Assembly (NCBI RefSeq): GCF_003226555.1 | Contig: NZ_QKQS01000013.1 | Span: forward strand, 631,916 to 695,915 | Direction: 5' to 3' | Origin: Rhodopseudomonas palustris | GTDB lineage: Bacteria; Pseudomonadota; Alphaproteobacteria; Rhizobiales; Xanthobacteraceae | DNA: 64,000 nt | In this document: positions 23,118 to 30,960 of the stretch, piece after piece | How positions within the stretch are numbered: the first letter of the stretch is position 1 | Layout: every line of letters starts with the position of its first letter | Notes under the pieces: model-generated | What the model was told of the DNA's origin: nothing | What the model saw: the letters and a program-made list of their open reading frames with translations, nothing else | Databases searched by the model: none | Position numbers and translations under genes: made by a program

Positions 23118-25360
23118 GCAATCTCGACGTCTCTCTGCGGTTGCGCCTGGTCAACCAGCTCGCGGGCCCTGCCAAGGAAGCCAAGAAGGAGCTGGAGAAC
23201 GTCGGCGCGGCGGCCAAGAAACTCGACGGCGCCAAGGCCGGCAAGCTCGCAGCCGACCTCGCCAAAACCAAGACGGAAGCCAAGGGCGCCGACGCGGCGC
23301 TGAAGCAGGTGGCGGCCGGCGCGCAGAAGCTCGGCACCACCAAGGCGGACAAACTCCCGCGCGATCTGAACCGCACCAAGACGGAAGCGCTGGCCAGCCA
23401 GAGGGCGCTGGCGCAGATCGCGCGCACCCTGCAGCAGCTCGACGGCAAGCATGCCGAGCGGCTCGTGAAGGGCCTGCGCAATGCAACGGCGGCATCCGAA
23501 CGGCTGGCGCGCAGTATGCGGCGGGTGCGCGAGGAAGCGCGTCGGGACGACGGACATAAGCCGCCGCACCGACCTCGCGAGCAGCCCGGCGAAGGCGGCG
23601 GCAACATGCCCGGCTTCATCGCTGCCGGCGGCCGTGCGGCGGCCGGCTATCTCGGCGCTGGCTATCTCGCCTATCGCGGTGCCTCCGGCGTGAAGAAGTC
23701 GTTCACCGACTTCGCCGATCTGGACCGACGCATGACGCGGCTGGGCATTACGGCGGATGCGACCAAGGGACAGGTGGAGGCGGCCACGGCCGACATCCGC
23801 GCTCTCGCGAAGACCTATGCGGTGCCGGTCGAGGACGCGCTGAAGGGCCTCGAAGCGCTGGTGGCGCAGGGCAAGGAGCTGCCCGAGGCGCTCGGCATGA
23901 TGGATGCGATCGTCAAGTCTGCGCAGGCCTCCGGCGCGTCGATTGAGGACATGTCCAACTCCGCCGGCACGATGATGACCAACCTGAAGCTCAGAGTCGA
24001 TGAGCTGCCAGAGGCGTTCGACAGGCTGGCTTACGCGGGGAAAAAGGGCCAGTTCGAACTGAAGGACATGGCGCAGTACTTTCCGCAGTTGGCCGCTTCG
24101 TGGGCCAACGTCGGACAGAAAGGCGCCGACAAGCTGGCCGATCTCGCGGCAGCGACGCAGATCATTCGAAAGGAAGCCGGGACTTCGGAGCGGACCTTCA
24201 ACGGCATCCGCGATCTGCTCGCCAAGATCAACACCACGGAGGTGCAGGGCAATTTCAAGAAGATGGGAGTCGACCTCGAGGCCGGCCTGAAGAAGGGCGC
24301 CAAGGAAGGCAAGCCGCTGTTCGATGTCCTGGTCGAGCTGACCGAGCAGGCGACCAAAGGTGACATGGCGAAGCTGCCCAAGCTGTTCGGCGAAATCGAC
24401 TCGCGAACCGCCATCAGCGCGCTGATCAACCTCAAGAAGGAATTCCGGGCGCTGCGCGCGGAGATTCAGACCAAGGCCACCGGGACGATCGCGAACGACA
24501 TCGTCCGCGTCACCGACGACGCGCAGGCTTCGATCGACCGGCTCGCGAATTCATGGTCGGCGGCCGGCGTCGCGGTCGGCAAGTTCGTGGCGGAGGCAAC
24601 GCCGGCGCTTTGGGCGTTGGAAAAGATGTCGAATCTCATGGACGGTGGTCGGGAGCTGGTGAAACCCGGCAACAATCCGTTTTGGGATCAGGAGTTCTGG
24701 AAGCGCGAGAAGGAGAAGATGCGCGGGATCGAGCCGGTGCCGCCGGTGCCGCCGAAATCGTCGTTCCCGGGGCGCTTCCAGCAGGCGGCCTACGACAAGG
24801 CGGTGCGCGAGCGCGCCGCCAAGGTTCGGGAAGCCGAGGCCCGCCACAAGGCGCTGTATCCGCCGACGCTGCGCGGCCCGAATGCGCCGGTGGCGCCGAA
24901 CTACTCGCCGGTGCCGAGCTTCAAGCCGCCGTCGATGCCTGCCGGCAAGGGCCGGTTCTCGACTGGGCAGAATTTCTCGGTGGTGCCACCGGACGCCAAG
25001 GCTCAGGCGCTGGCGTCGATGCAGGGCGTGACCAGCGTGATTGCAAGCGAGGGCGCAAAGGCGGCCGCGACGGCGAAGTCGATCGCCGAGCAGATCAAGT
25101 CGTATTTCGATTTCGTCGTGCGGCCGACGATCGCGCCGCGGCTCGGTGGCGCCGCAGCGGGCGGCGCATCGCCCGCAGCCCCGACCGGCCCCGCGCCGGC
25201 CGCGCCCGGCAAGCGGGCGAGCGTCAGCAACAACCGGACCACGCACGTCACCGTGAACGTCACCGGCGCCGGGAAAGACGGCCGCCAGATCGGCCAGGAG
25301 ATTGGCCGGCAGCTCGCGCAGCTGGGTAACAGCGCCAACGCGCTGTTCGACACGGCGTGA
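23114..25360 (+). CDS. Tail tape measure protein (P2 gpT-like)
   Basis: 748 residues from GTG 23114, overlapping the E' stop. The N-terminal 150 residues are coiled coil rich in Lys/Ala. A hydrophobic segment at about 175-195 (AAGGRAAAGYLGAGYLAYRG) is followed by the conserved tape measure region MTRLGITADATKGQVEAATADIRAL, then NSAGTMMTNLKLRVDELPEAF and LADLAAATQIIRKEAGTSERTFNGI. The C-terminus ends in a Gly/Ala/Pro linker and short amphipathic end. It sets tail length and exits ahead of DNA at infection. Confidence 0.93.
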   Translation: MSNLDVSLRLRLVNQLAGPAKEAKKELENVGAAAKKLDGAKAGKLAADLAKTKTEAKGADAALKQVAAGAQKLGTTKADKLPRDLNRTKTEALASQRALAQIARTLQQLDGKHAERLVKGLRNATAASERLARSMRRVREEARRDDGHKPPHRPREQPGEGGGNMPGFIAAGGRAAAGYLGAGYLAYRGASGVKKSFTDFADLDRRMTRLGITADATKGQVEAATADIRALAKTYAVPVEDALKGLEALVAQGKELPEALGMMDAIVKSAQASGASIEDMSNSAGTMMTNLKLRVDELPEAFDRLAYAGKKGQFELKDMAQYFPQLAASWANVGQKGADKLADLAAATQIIRKEAGTSERTFNGIRDLLAKINTTEVQGNFKKMGVDLEAGLKKGAKEGKPLFDVLVELTEQATKGDMAKLPKLFGEIDSRTAISALINLKKEFRALRAEIQTKATGTIANDIVRVTDDAQASIDRLANSWSAAGVAVGKFVAEATPALWALEKMSNLMDGGRELVKPGNNPFWDQEFWKREKEKMRGIEPVPPVPPKSSFPGRFQQAAYDKAVRERAAKVREAEARHKALYPPTLRGPNAPVAPNYSPVPSFKPPSMPAGKGRFSTGQNFSVVPPDAKAQALASMQGVTSVIASEGAKAAATAKSIAEQIKSYFDFVVRPTIAPRLGGAAAGGASPAAPTGPAPAAPGKRASVSNNRTTHVTVNVTGAGKDGRQIGQEIGRQLAQLGNSANALFDTA

Positions 25361-25370
25361 GGAGGACGCC

Positions 25371-25745
25371 ATGGCGCTGATGGCGATCGGAGGGCACATC
25401 TTTCAGGCGATCGGGCTGAACGGTCAGAGCATCGAGACCAGTACCGAATCCAATTGGGTGGACGTGCCGCGGTTCGGCATGGTCGACAGCGCGCAGATGC
25501 ACGGCTGGCGGCGAGCCGAGATGTCGATCCGCGGCGTGCTGTATCCCGACCAGATCGGCGGGCTGGCGGACTACGAGGCGATCCGGGCGAGCCAGTACGG
25601 CACCAGGCCGCTGCCTCTGCTGCGGATGGGCCGCGGATTCAGCGCGCGGGTGATCGGCGCGGTGACGATCGAGCGCGTATCGGACCTCGAAGAATACGGC
25701 GGCAAGAAGATCGCCTTCACGATCGATTTGAAGGGGCATTCATGA
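25371..25745 (+). CDS. Phage tail protein U (P2 gpU-like)
   Basis: 124 residues from ATG 25371 behind a GGAGGA RBS. ALMAIGGHIFQAIGLNGQSIETSTESNWVDVPRFG and EMSIRGVLYPDQIGGLADYEAIR are the gpU family pattern. gpU caps the tail tube end and is needed for completion. Its stop overlaps the tail X gene (ATGA at 25742). Confidence 0.92.
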   Translation: MALMAIGGHIFQAIGLNGQSIETSTESNWVDVPRFGMVDSAQMHGWRRAEMSIRGVLYPDQIGGLADYEAIRASQYGTRPLPLLRMGRGFSARVIGAVTIERVSDLEEYGGKKIAFTIDLKGHS

Positions 25746-25978
25746 CCGCGTTCGACCGGCTTTACACGGTGCGGCGCGACGGCCTGCGGCTGGACCATAT
25801 CGCCCGCGACGAACTCGGCAGCGAGCGCGGCGGCACCGTCGAGAGCATCCTGGCGCTCAATCCGGGGCTGGCGGCGCTGGGCTGGATCATCCCGATCGGC
25901 ACCGTGATCAAGCTGCCGCCGCGGCCGAGCGCCAGCACGCCGCAGATCAAGGTCGCCCGCGTCTGGGGCGACGCATGA
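25742..25978 (+). CDS. Tail protein X (P2 gpX-like, LysM-type)
   Basis: 78 residues. YTVRRDGLRLDHIARDELGSERGGTVESILALNPGLAALGWIIPIGTVIKLP is the standard gpX / LysM-like repeat found in contractile-tail assembly. It may bind peptidoglycan or hub components. It overlaps both neighbours by four bases. Confidence 0.93.
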   Translation: MTAFDRLYTVRRDGLRLDHIARDELGSERGGTVESILALNPGLAALGWIIPIGTVIKLPPRPSASTPQIKVARVWGDA

Positions 25979-27051
25979 CGGCGCCGATTCTCAAGGTCAT
26001 GAAGGCCGGCATCGACCTGATGCCCGGCATGGCGCCGTACTTCATCAGCGCGACGTTCACCGACAATGCCGGCGAGGAAACCGACGAGTTCGAGATCGAG
26101 CTCGACGACAACTGGCGCCAGATCCCGCTGCCGCAGGAAGACGATCTGCTGATCGTGTTCGCCGGCTATGAGGAGACCGGCGTTGCGATGATCGGCGCCT
26201 TCAAGGTCAACGGCTGGGAGACCGGCTGCGAGGCCGGACCCGAGACGATGACGATGACGGCGCGCGCCGCGACGATGTCCGGCGAATTCAAGGCTGGCGG
26301 GCTGAAGCACTGGGACGATTCCACGCTCGGCGAGGTGCTGGAAGACGCCGCCAAGGCGGCGAAGCTGTCGCTGGCGATCGACCCGGAACTGGCGAAGGTC
26401 AAGCTGCCCTACACGCTGCGCTGGGAGAACAGCCCGATCGACTTCGCCATCCGCGTCGCGGCCGAGGCCGGCGGCACCGTCAAGCCCGGCGGCGAGAAGC
26501 TCGCGGTGACCAAGAAGGGCTCCGGCAAGGGCGCGGGCGGCGCCGAGCTGCCGCCGATCATCATCAACCGGATCGGCTGCTCGGGCTGGCGGATCAAGGG
26601 CGAGCCGCGGCCCAGGCACAAGGCCGTGGTGGCGTCCTGGCATGACCCGAAGACCGGCAAGCGCAAGTCGATCCGCTGTTCGACCGGCCAGAAGACCGGC
26701 CCGACCCACACGCTGCTGCATCCGCGCGCCAGCGAGGACGAAGCCAAGCGCGCCGCCGAGGCGCGCGGGCGCGAGCTGAACATGCTGACCGGCGGCGGGC
26801 ATTTCACCGACATCTACAACCCGGCCTGGTCGGCCGGCGCGAAGGTGATCGCCAGCGGGTTCGGCGACGGCATCGACGGCACGTGGCTGTCGGAATCGAT
26901 CTCGACGACATGGGCGAAGGACTCGCCGGTGCTGTCGACGATCACCGTGAAGGCGCCGGCCGAGGGCAAGAGCGAGGGCGGAAAAGGCAGTGGATCGAAA
27001 GGCGGAACGTCCGGCGAGGCCGGCGTGCCGTCGACCGGCAACGTGGCCTGA
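25975..27051 (+). CDS. Tail hub / late gene D protein (P2 gpD-like)
   Basis: 358 residues. The sequence (APYFISATFTDNAGEETDEFEIELDD, WETGCEAGPETMTMTARAATMSGEFK, then SPVLSTITVKAP near the end) matches the gpD/gp27-like baseplate hub family. gpD trimers sit between tube and spike. A Gly/Ser/Lys-rich 30-residue tail ends the protein. It is the last structural gene of the P2-type tail block. Confidence 0.92.
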   Translation: MTAPILKVMKAGIDLMPGMAPYFISATFTDNAGEETDEFEIELDDNWRQIPLPQEDDLLIVFAGYEETGVAMIGAFKVNGWETGCEAGPETMTMTARAATMSGEFKAGGLKHWDDSTLGEVLEDAAKAAKLSLAIDPELAKVKLPYTLRWENSPIDFAIRVAAEAGGTVKPGGEKLAVTKKGSGKGAGGAELPPIIINRIGCSGWRIKGEPRPRHKAVVASWHDPKTGKRKSIRCSTGQKTGPTHTLLHPRASEDEAKRAAEARGRELNMLTGGGHFTDIYNPAWSAGAKVIASGFGDGIDGTWLSESISTTWAKDSPVLSTITVKAPAEGKSEGGKGSGSKGGTSGEAGVPSTGNVA

Positions 27052-27079
27052 CAGGAGAGACGCCGATGAAGGACCCGAC

Positions 27080-27448
27080 ATGACGGCTGGCAGACGCCTC
27101 GGCGCGGCCGCCATCGGCCTCACACTGATCGCGGCGGCGCCGGCCGGCGCCTGCGACCGGCGATGCGCCGGCCTCGCGTCGTTCTACGGCAGCGAGTCCG
27201 GCACCCGCACGGCCTCCGGTCAGCGCTTTCATCCCGGCGGGATGACGGCGGCGCACCGCTGCCTGCCGTTCGGCACCAAGCTGCGCGTGACCTACGCCGG
27301 CCGCAGCGTCGTCGTGACGATCAACGACCGCGGCCCGTTCATCCGCCCCCGGGTGCTCGATCTGTCGGAAGGCGCGGCCCGCGTCATCGGCCTGACCAGC
27401 CGGGGCGTCGGGCCGGTCGGATGTGAAGTCGTGGGAGTTGTGCGATGA
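27080..27448 (+). CDS. RlpA-like lytic transglycosylase, probable phage lysin
   Basis: 122 residues. An N-terminal signal (MTAGRRLGAAAIGLTLIAAAPAGAC, cleavage near 24) is followed by a double-psi beta-barrel: GLASFYGSESGTRTASGQRF, GMTAAHRCLPFGTKLRVTY, VVTINDRGPFIRPRVLDLSEGAAR. These are the hallmarks of RlpA-like lytic transglycosylases; the Asp of NDRGPF is the likely catalytic acid. No SPOR domain is present, unlike host RlpA. Location directly after the tail genes suggests a lysis role. A Sec signal would export it without a holin. No holin or spanin is evident nearby. Confidence 0.85.
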   Translation: MTAGRRLGAAAIGLTLIAAAPAGACDRRCAGLASFYGSESGTRTASGQRFHPGGMTAAHRCLPFGTKLRVTYAGRSVVVTINDRGPFIRPRVLDLSEGAARVIGLTSRGVGPVGCEVVGVVR

Positions 27449-28131
27449 GCCACCAATGCCCGATTGCAGGCTGCTCGGCCGCCGTCCCGGCGGAGGTGTT
27501 CATGTGCGCTCGCCACTGGCGCATGGTGCCGAAGCCGCTGCAGGCGGCCGTCTACGAATCGTTTCGCTCGACCGGCCGGTTGAGCGACAACCACCGCGAG
27601 GCGGTGCGAGTGGTCGAGGCCGCGGAGGCTGGACGGACCGCGCTCGATCTCCTGGCCGGGATGAAGGCCCTGACGATCTGGCAGCCATGGGCGTCGCTGG
27701 TGATGATCGGGGCGAAACCGTACGAGTTTCGGCGCTGGCGCTTCGCGGATCGTCCGCATCTGGCCAAGTTGATCGGGCAGCGGATTGTCGTCCACGCCGG
27801 CGCCAGGCCTGCCCGGCCGGCCGAGCTGCTCGACATCCTGGAGCGGATCGACCAAGGCGAGAGCGCCCTCGATCGGGCGATCGCGCGGCCCTTCCTCGAG
27901 GAGCTGCTCGCGGCGCGCCTTCGCAAGGAGACCGGACCTGCGCCGCTGGCGGCCGCTTTGGGCACCGCCGTGCTCGGCGAGCCCCGCAACTGCCTGGACC
28001 TGTTCGTCGACACCGTCGCCGACAGCACCCGGATCGACGAGCACATGTACGCCTGGCCGTTGACGGACGTGCAGGCCTTTCCGGAGCCGATCCCGGCCGC
28101 CGGGGCGCAGGGTTTCTGGAATTTCACGTGA
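27445..28131 (+). CDS. Zinc-finger plus ASCH-domain protein
   Basis: 228 residues, overlapping the lysin stop by four bases. Residues 5-24 contain C5-X4-C10-X10-C21-X2-H24, a likely small zinc knuckle. From residue 73 (MKALTIWQPWASLVMIGAKPYEFRRW) an ASCH domain begins, with a 100-residue insert before the closing GTAVLGE and YAWPLTDVQAF strands. ASCH domains bind nucleic acid or modified nucleosides and some are RNases. The position beside com-mom makes a link to DNA/RNA modification plausible. Fused domains in one frame are seen; function is inferred. Confidence 0.75.
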   Translation: MSHQCPIAGCSAAVPAEVFMCARHWRMVPKPLQAAVYESFRSTGRLSDNHREAVRVVEAAEAGRTALDLLAGMKALTIWQPWASLVMIGAKPYEFRRWRFADRPHLAKLIGQRIVVHAGARPARPAELLDILERIDQGESALDRAIARPFLEELLAARLRKETGPAPLAAALGTAVLGEPRNCLDLFVDTVADSTRIDEHMYAWPLTDVQAFPEPIPAAGAQGFWNFT

Positions 28132-28275
28132 GAGGAAGGGTGACGGGGTCCGGGAATTACCCGGTCGCGGGTCCAGTTTGGCGACGAGCCCGCGAAGCGA
28201 CGCAGAAGAATTGCCGCCACCCCGCCGAGGCTCTGACGAGCGACCGCGGCGTGGCACGATTCGGATTAACAGGAC

Positions 28276-28509
28276 ATGGAGACCATCCGCTGCGCCCGAT
28301 GCCGGGCGCTGCTGTTTCGCGCGGCCGGCGGCGCAATCGCCGCGCCCGTCGAGATCAAATGCCGCCGCTGCGGCAGCATCAACATCCTGAGGCCGACAGA
28401 GCCCCCATCAGAGCGCCGCGAGCGTCGAGACGAAAGGTCTCACGCTCATGTCGAAGCCAAAGCCCCACCATCCGCCGGTGCCCGGCCCCTACGAACGGCC
28501 TTGGACTGA
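28276..28509 (+). CDS. com: Com-like translational activator of mom
   Basis: 77 residues. METIRCARCRALLFRAAGG, then IKCRRCGSINILRP, gives C6-X2-C9-X19-C29-X2-C32, the zinc-finger arrangement of Mu Com. Com binds mom mRNA and exposes the mom ribosome-binding site. Its 3' end overlaps mom by 62 bases, as in Mu. The C-terminal 40 residues are basic and Ser/Glu/Arg-rich, longer than in Mu. The hairpin just before mom (28420-28447) is the expected target. Confidence 0.85.
   Translation: METIRCARCRALLFRAAGGAIAAPVEIKCRRCGSINILRPTEPPSERRERRDERSHAHVEAKAPPSAGARPLRTALD
28420..28447 (+). promoter_or_regulatory. mom translation-inhibitor hairpin (Com target)
   Basis: GAGCGT (28420-28425), a bulged C, then GAGAC (28427-28431) pair with GTCTC (28437-28441) and ACGCTC (28442-28447), with a GAAAG loop. 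The 11-bp structure ends immediately before the mom ATG at 28448 and holds the only Shine-Dalgarno-like sequence, AAAGG, in its loop and stem. This mirrors the Mu translation-inhibition stem that Com melts or rearranges. Confidence 0.8.
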
Positions 28510-29218
28510 TGTCCCGAGATACATTTACGGCACCCAGGCCGTCGCCGGGTTCGGCACCCGGTGGTTCTACGTCGCCCGGATCGAGCGGGCCCTGGCCTGC
28601 GAGATGGTCATCCGGCACCACTATTCCGGCCGCATCGTCAAGAACAGCTATGTCCACCTCGGGGTGTTCATCGACGGGCAGATCGTGGGCGTCATGCAGT
28701 TCGGCTATGCGCTCAATCCGGCCGCGATGGGCAAGGTGGTCGAGGGGTCCAGCTCGATCGACTATCTCGAACTCAACCGGATGTGGCTGTCCGACGCCGC
28801 CCCGCGCAACAGCGAAAGCCGGGCGATCGCCTATGCCGTCCGGTACATCAAGGAGGTCATGCCGCAGGTCAGCTGGCTTCAGACCTTCGCCGACGAGCGC
28901 TGCGGCGGCTGGGGGGTGGTCTATCAGGCGGCGAACTTCACCTACGTCGGGTGCCACTTCACGGCCTTCTACGAGCTGGACGGCGAGTTTTTCCACGAGA
29001 TGCTGCTGTCGGCTCACTCGAAGATGGGGCAGCGCGGGGCCTATCTCAGGCAGAACCTCGACCGGGCGACCCGCCAGACCTTCCGCCAGTTCCGCTATGT
29101 GTTCTTCATCCGCCGCAGCTGGCGGAAGAGGCTGCGCCTGGCGCCGAAGCCCTACCCGAAGCGGTGGTTGGAGGCCCCTTCAACGGCACCGGCGGCCGGC
29201 AAAACCGTTGCCATGTGA
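28448..29218 (+). CDS. mom: Mom-like DNA modification protein (adenine modification)
   Basis: 256 residues. Central conserved blocks are ALACEMVIRHHYSGRIVKNSYVHLGVF, GVMQFGYALNP, YLELNRMWLSDAAPRNSES and FADERCGGWGVVYQAANFTYVG, matching the GNAT-fold Mom family. Mu Mom converts adenine to a carbamoylmethyl derivative that blocks host restriction. The C-terminus (RYVFFIRRSWRKRLRL) is basic. Expression is likely controlled by the upstream Com/hairpin pair. It is the last gene before the phage end, exactly where Mu carries mom; its stop lies inside the first terminal repeat. Confidence 0.9.
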   Translation: MSKPKPHHPPVPGPYERPWTDVPRYIYGTQAVAGFGTRWFYVARIERALACEMVIRHHYSGRIVKNSYVHLGVFIDGQIVGVMQFGYALNPAAMGKVVEGSSSIDYLELNRMWLSDAAPRNSESRAIAYAVRYIKEVMPQVSWLQTFADERCGGWGVVYQAANFTYVGCHFTAFYELDGEFFHEMLLSAHSKMGQRGAYLRQNLDRATRQTFRQFRYVFFIRRSWRKRLRLAPKPYPKRWLEAPSTAPAAGKTVAM

Positions 29219-29254
29219 TCTTGCGCGCGCTGCCATTTGATTTTGCGCGCTACA
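29207..29254. repeat. Tandem 22-bp repeats: probable right-end transposase binding sites and phage end
   Basis: Two head-to-tail 22-bp units, 29207-29228 and 29229-29250, match at 19 of 22 positions; both end TTGCGCGC and contain GCCAT-TGAT. Mu right-end sites R1 and R2 are also 22-bp tandem units close to the terminus. The sequence TACA (29251-29254) follows and offers a ...CA-3' end as required by Mu-type transposases; CA at 29256-29257 is an alternative. The left end is outside the window, so the exact terminus is inferred. Confidence 0.72.
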
Positions 29255-29324
29255 GCAGATCGGACGGCCCACCCGAAGCCCCCTCACCGCTGCCACACAA
29301 CAGACTCTAAGTTATTGAAATCAT

Positions 29325-29398
29325 TGGAGCGGGTGAAGGGAATCGAACCCTCGTATTCAGCTTGGAAGGCTGCTGCTCTACCATTGAGCTACACCCGC
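29325..29398 (-). tRNA. tRNA-Gly (anticodon UCC)
   Basis: On the minus strand the acceptor GCGGGTG (5' end at 29398) pairs with CACCCGC, with discriminator U and an encoded CCA (29327-29325). D-arm GCTC...GAGC, anticodon loop CTTCCAA (UCC) and T-loop GGTTCGATTCC are all present. It reads GGA and GGG glycine codons. The 3' end faces the prophage end about 70 bases away, with no att-like duplication visible. Confidence 0.97.
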
Positions 29399-29602
29399 GA
29401 CGAAGCCCCCGTAACACGTTCGCCGCGGGCTCTCAACTCCCCTCGCCGGCGCACCACCAACTTCGTCGCCCGGTCGCTCTTGGCTTTGTCCTGTTCATAG
29501 GCCGCACCACCGCCCGCTTTGCTGCCGATCTGCGGAACAGAATCGACCGTCCCTGGTTTCCGGTCCGACCGCAGGAGGCGGATGATTGGAGCGGAGGCGA
29601 CG

Positions 29603-30112
29603 ATGGGGTTCTTCAGCAAGGACATTCAGACGATGGAGGACCTGCTGCTGCACGGCCTCCGCGACATCTATTACGCCGAGCAGCAGATCACCAAGGCGCT
29701 GCCGAAGATGATCGAGCAGGCTACCAACCGCGATCTGACTCAGGGCCTGAAGGCGCATCTGGAAGAAACCGAGAAGCAGATCGAGCGGCTCGACCAGGTG
29801 TTCAAAAAGCTCGGCGAAAAGCCGTCCGGCGTGAACTGCCCCGCAATCGACGGCCTGATCAAGGAAGCCGACGAGACCGCCGGCGAGATCGCCGACCGGA
29901 CCGTGCTCGACGCCGCGATCGTCGCCAACGCGCAGGCGGTCGAGCACTACGAAATCGCCCGCTACGGCACCCTGATCGCCTGGGCCGAGGAGCTGGGCCA
30001 CGACGACATCGTCCGTTTCCTCACCACCAACCTCAACGAGGAAAAGGCCGCCAACACCAAGCTCAACACCGTCGCGCTCCGCAAGGGCGTCAATCGCAAA
30101 GCCGCAAGCTGA
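29603..30112 (+). CDS. DUF892 (YciE/YciF-type) ferritin-like stress protein
   Basis: 169 residues from ATG 29603 (GGAGG six bases upstream); ATG 29582 is an equally RBS-backed start adding seven residues, but family members begin MG(F/L)F. The sequence FFSKDIQTMEDLLLHGLRDIYYAEQQITKALPKM, then HLEETEKQIERLDQVFKKLGEKP and VEHYEIARYGTLIAWAEELG, is DUF892: a four-helix ferritin-like bundle with E/H metal ligands. The role is usually in general or oxidative stress. It is followed 14 bases later by a DUF4142 gene, a common stress-operon pairing in Rhizobiales. Confidence 0.93.
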   Translation: MGFFSKDIQTMEDLLLHGLRDIYYAEQQITKALPKMIEQATNRDLTQGLKAHLEETEKQIERLDQVFKKLGEKPSGVNCPAIDGLIKEADETAGEIADRTVLDAAIVANAQAVEHYEIARYGTLIAWAEELGHDDIVRFLTTNLNEEKAANTKLNTVALRKGVNRKAAS

Positions 30113-30126
30113 AAGGAAACCACCGC

Positions 30127-30693
30127 ATGAACCGCACCGCACTCGTTCTCGGCTGCCTGTTGGTCGCCACCCCGGCGCTGGCGCAATCGGTCACCGAGAA
30201 GACAGGCGTCAATTCGGTGCTCGGCATCGCGCCGTCCACCGCCGATTTCGTCAAGCAGGTCGCGATCAGCGACATGTACGAGATCCAGTCGAGCCAGCTC
30301 GCGGAGCGTAAGGGAAACTCCGCCCAGCAGGCGTTCGCCAAGCAGATGATCAACGACCACACCAAGACGTCCAGCGAGCTGAAGTCACTGGTGACGGACG
30401 GCAAGGTCAAAGCCGAGCTGCCGACTGCGCTGGATTCCGCCCACCAGGACAAGCTGGACAAGCTGAAGAACGCCAGCGGCGCCGAGTTCAGCGAAACCTA
30501 TGACGAGCAGCAGATCAGCGCCCACAAGGACGCGGTCTCGTTGTTCGAGCGCTACGCCAAGGGCGGCGACAACGACGCGCTGAAGAACTGGGCCGGCACC
30601 ACGCTGCCGAAGCTGCAGCACCACCTCCAAATGGCGCAGCAGCTCGAACGCGACCGCACCAACACCACCTCGAAATCCAAATCCAGCAACTAA
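30127..30693 (+). CDS. Secreted DUF4142 protein
   Basis: 188 residues. Signal peptide MNRTALVLGCLLVATPALAQ (cleavage after ALA), then the DUF4142 helical bundle: TADFVKQVAISDMYEIQSSQLAERKGNS, FAKQMINDHTKTSSELKSL, ending LPKLQHHLQMAQQLERD. This periplasmic ferritin-like fold has conserved His and Asp residues; function is unknown but it is stress-associated. The gene is in an operon with DUF892 and ends at a strong terminator. Confidence 0.92.
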   Translation: MNRTALVLGCLLVATPALAQSVTEKTGVNSVLGIAPSTADFVKQVAISDMYEIQSSQLAERKGNSAQQAFAKQMINDHTKTSSELKSLVTDGKVKAELPTALDSAHQDKLDKLKNASGAEFSETYDEQQISAHKDAVSLFERYAKGGDNDALKNWAGTTLPKLQHHLQMAQQLERDRTNTTSKSKSSN

Positions 30694-30722
30694 CCGTCAT
30701 CGCACAATCTTCAGGTGACGAC

Positions 30723-30762
30723 ACGGCCCGGCGGCGCAATCCGCCGGGCCGTTGTATTTTTA
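30723..30762 (+). terminator. Intrinsic terminator after the DUF892-DUF4142 operon
   Basis: A perfect 12-bp GC-rich stem (30723-30734 with 30741-30752), CGCAAT loop, followed by TGTATTTTT. It separates the stress operon from glgX. Confidence 0.9.
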
Positions 30763-30960
30763 CCCAGCGCCGCGGAAGGGCATCTCCTAAAGCGACCCGC
30801 GCCGGCCGGTGGAACCGAAAACTCCACTCGCGCATTGTCGGCAGTCAGCGGTATGGGGGCTTGTACGTGACACGACCATCGGCACGCGTCGGCCGAGGGC
30901 TCGCTTACGGCGCGCCCTCCGGCCGGACGAAATGAGATCGCTTGGACAGGAGCCGCGCCA

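Noticed and set aside
29325..29398. tRNA-Gly as an integrase-type attachment site for the prophage
   Set aside because: The tRNA 3' end is about 70 bases from the last phage-like sequence, no tRNA fragment duplication is visible, and tandem 22-bp repeats at the end point to Mu-type transposition. The left end is unseen, so this is not fully excluded.
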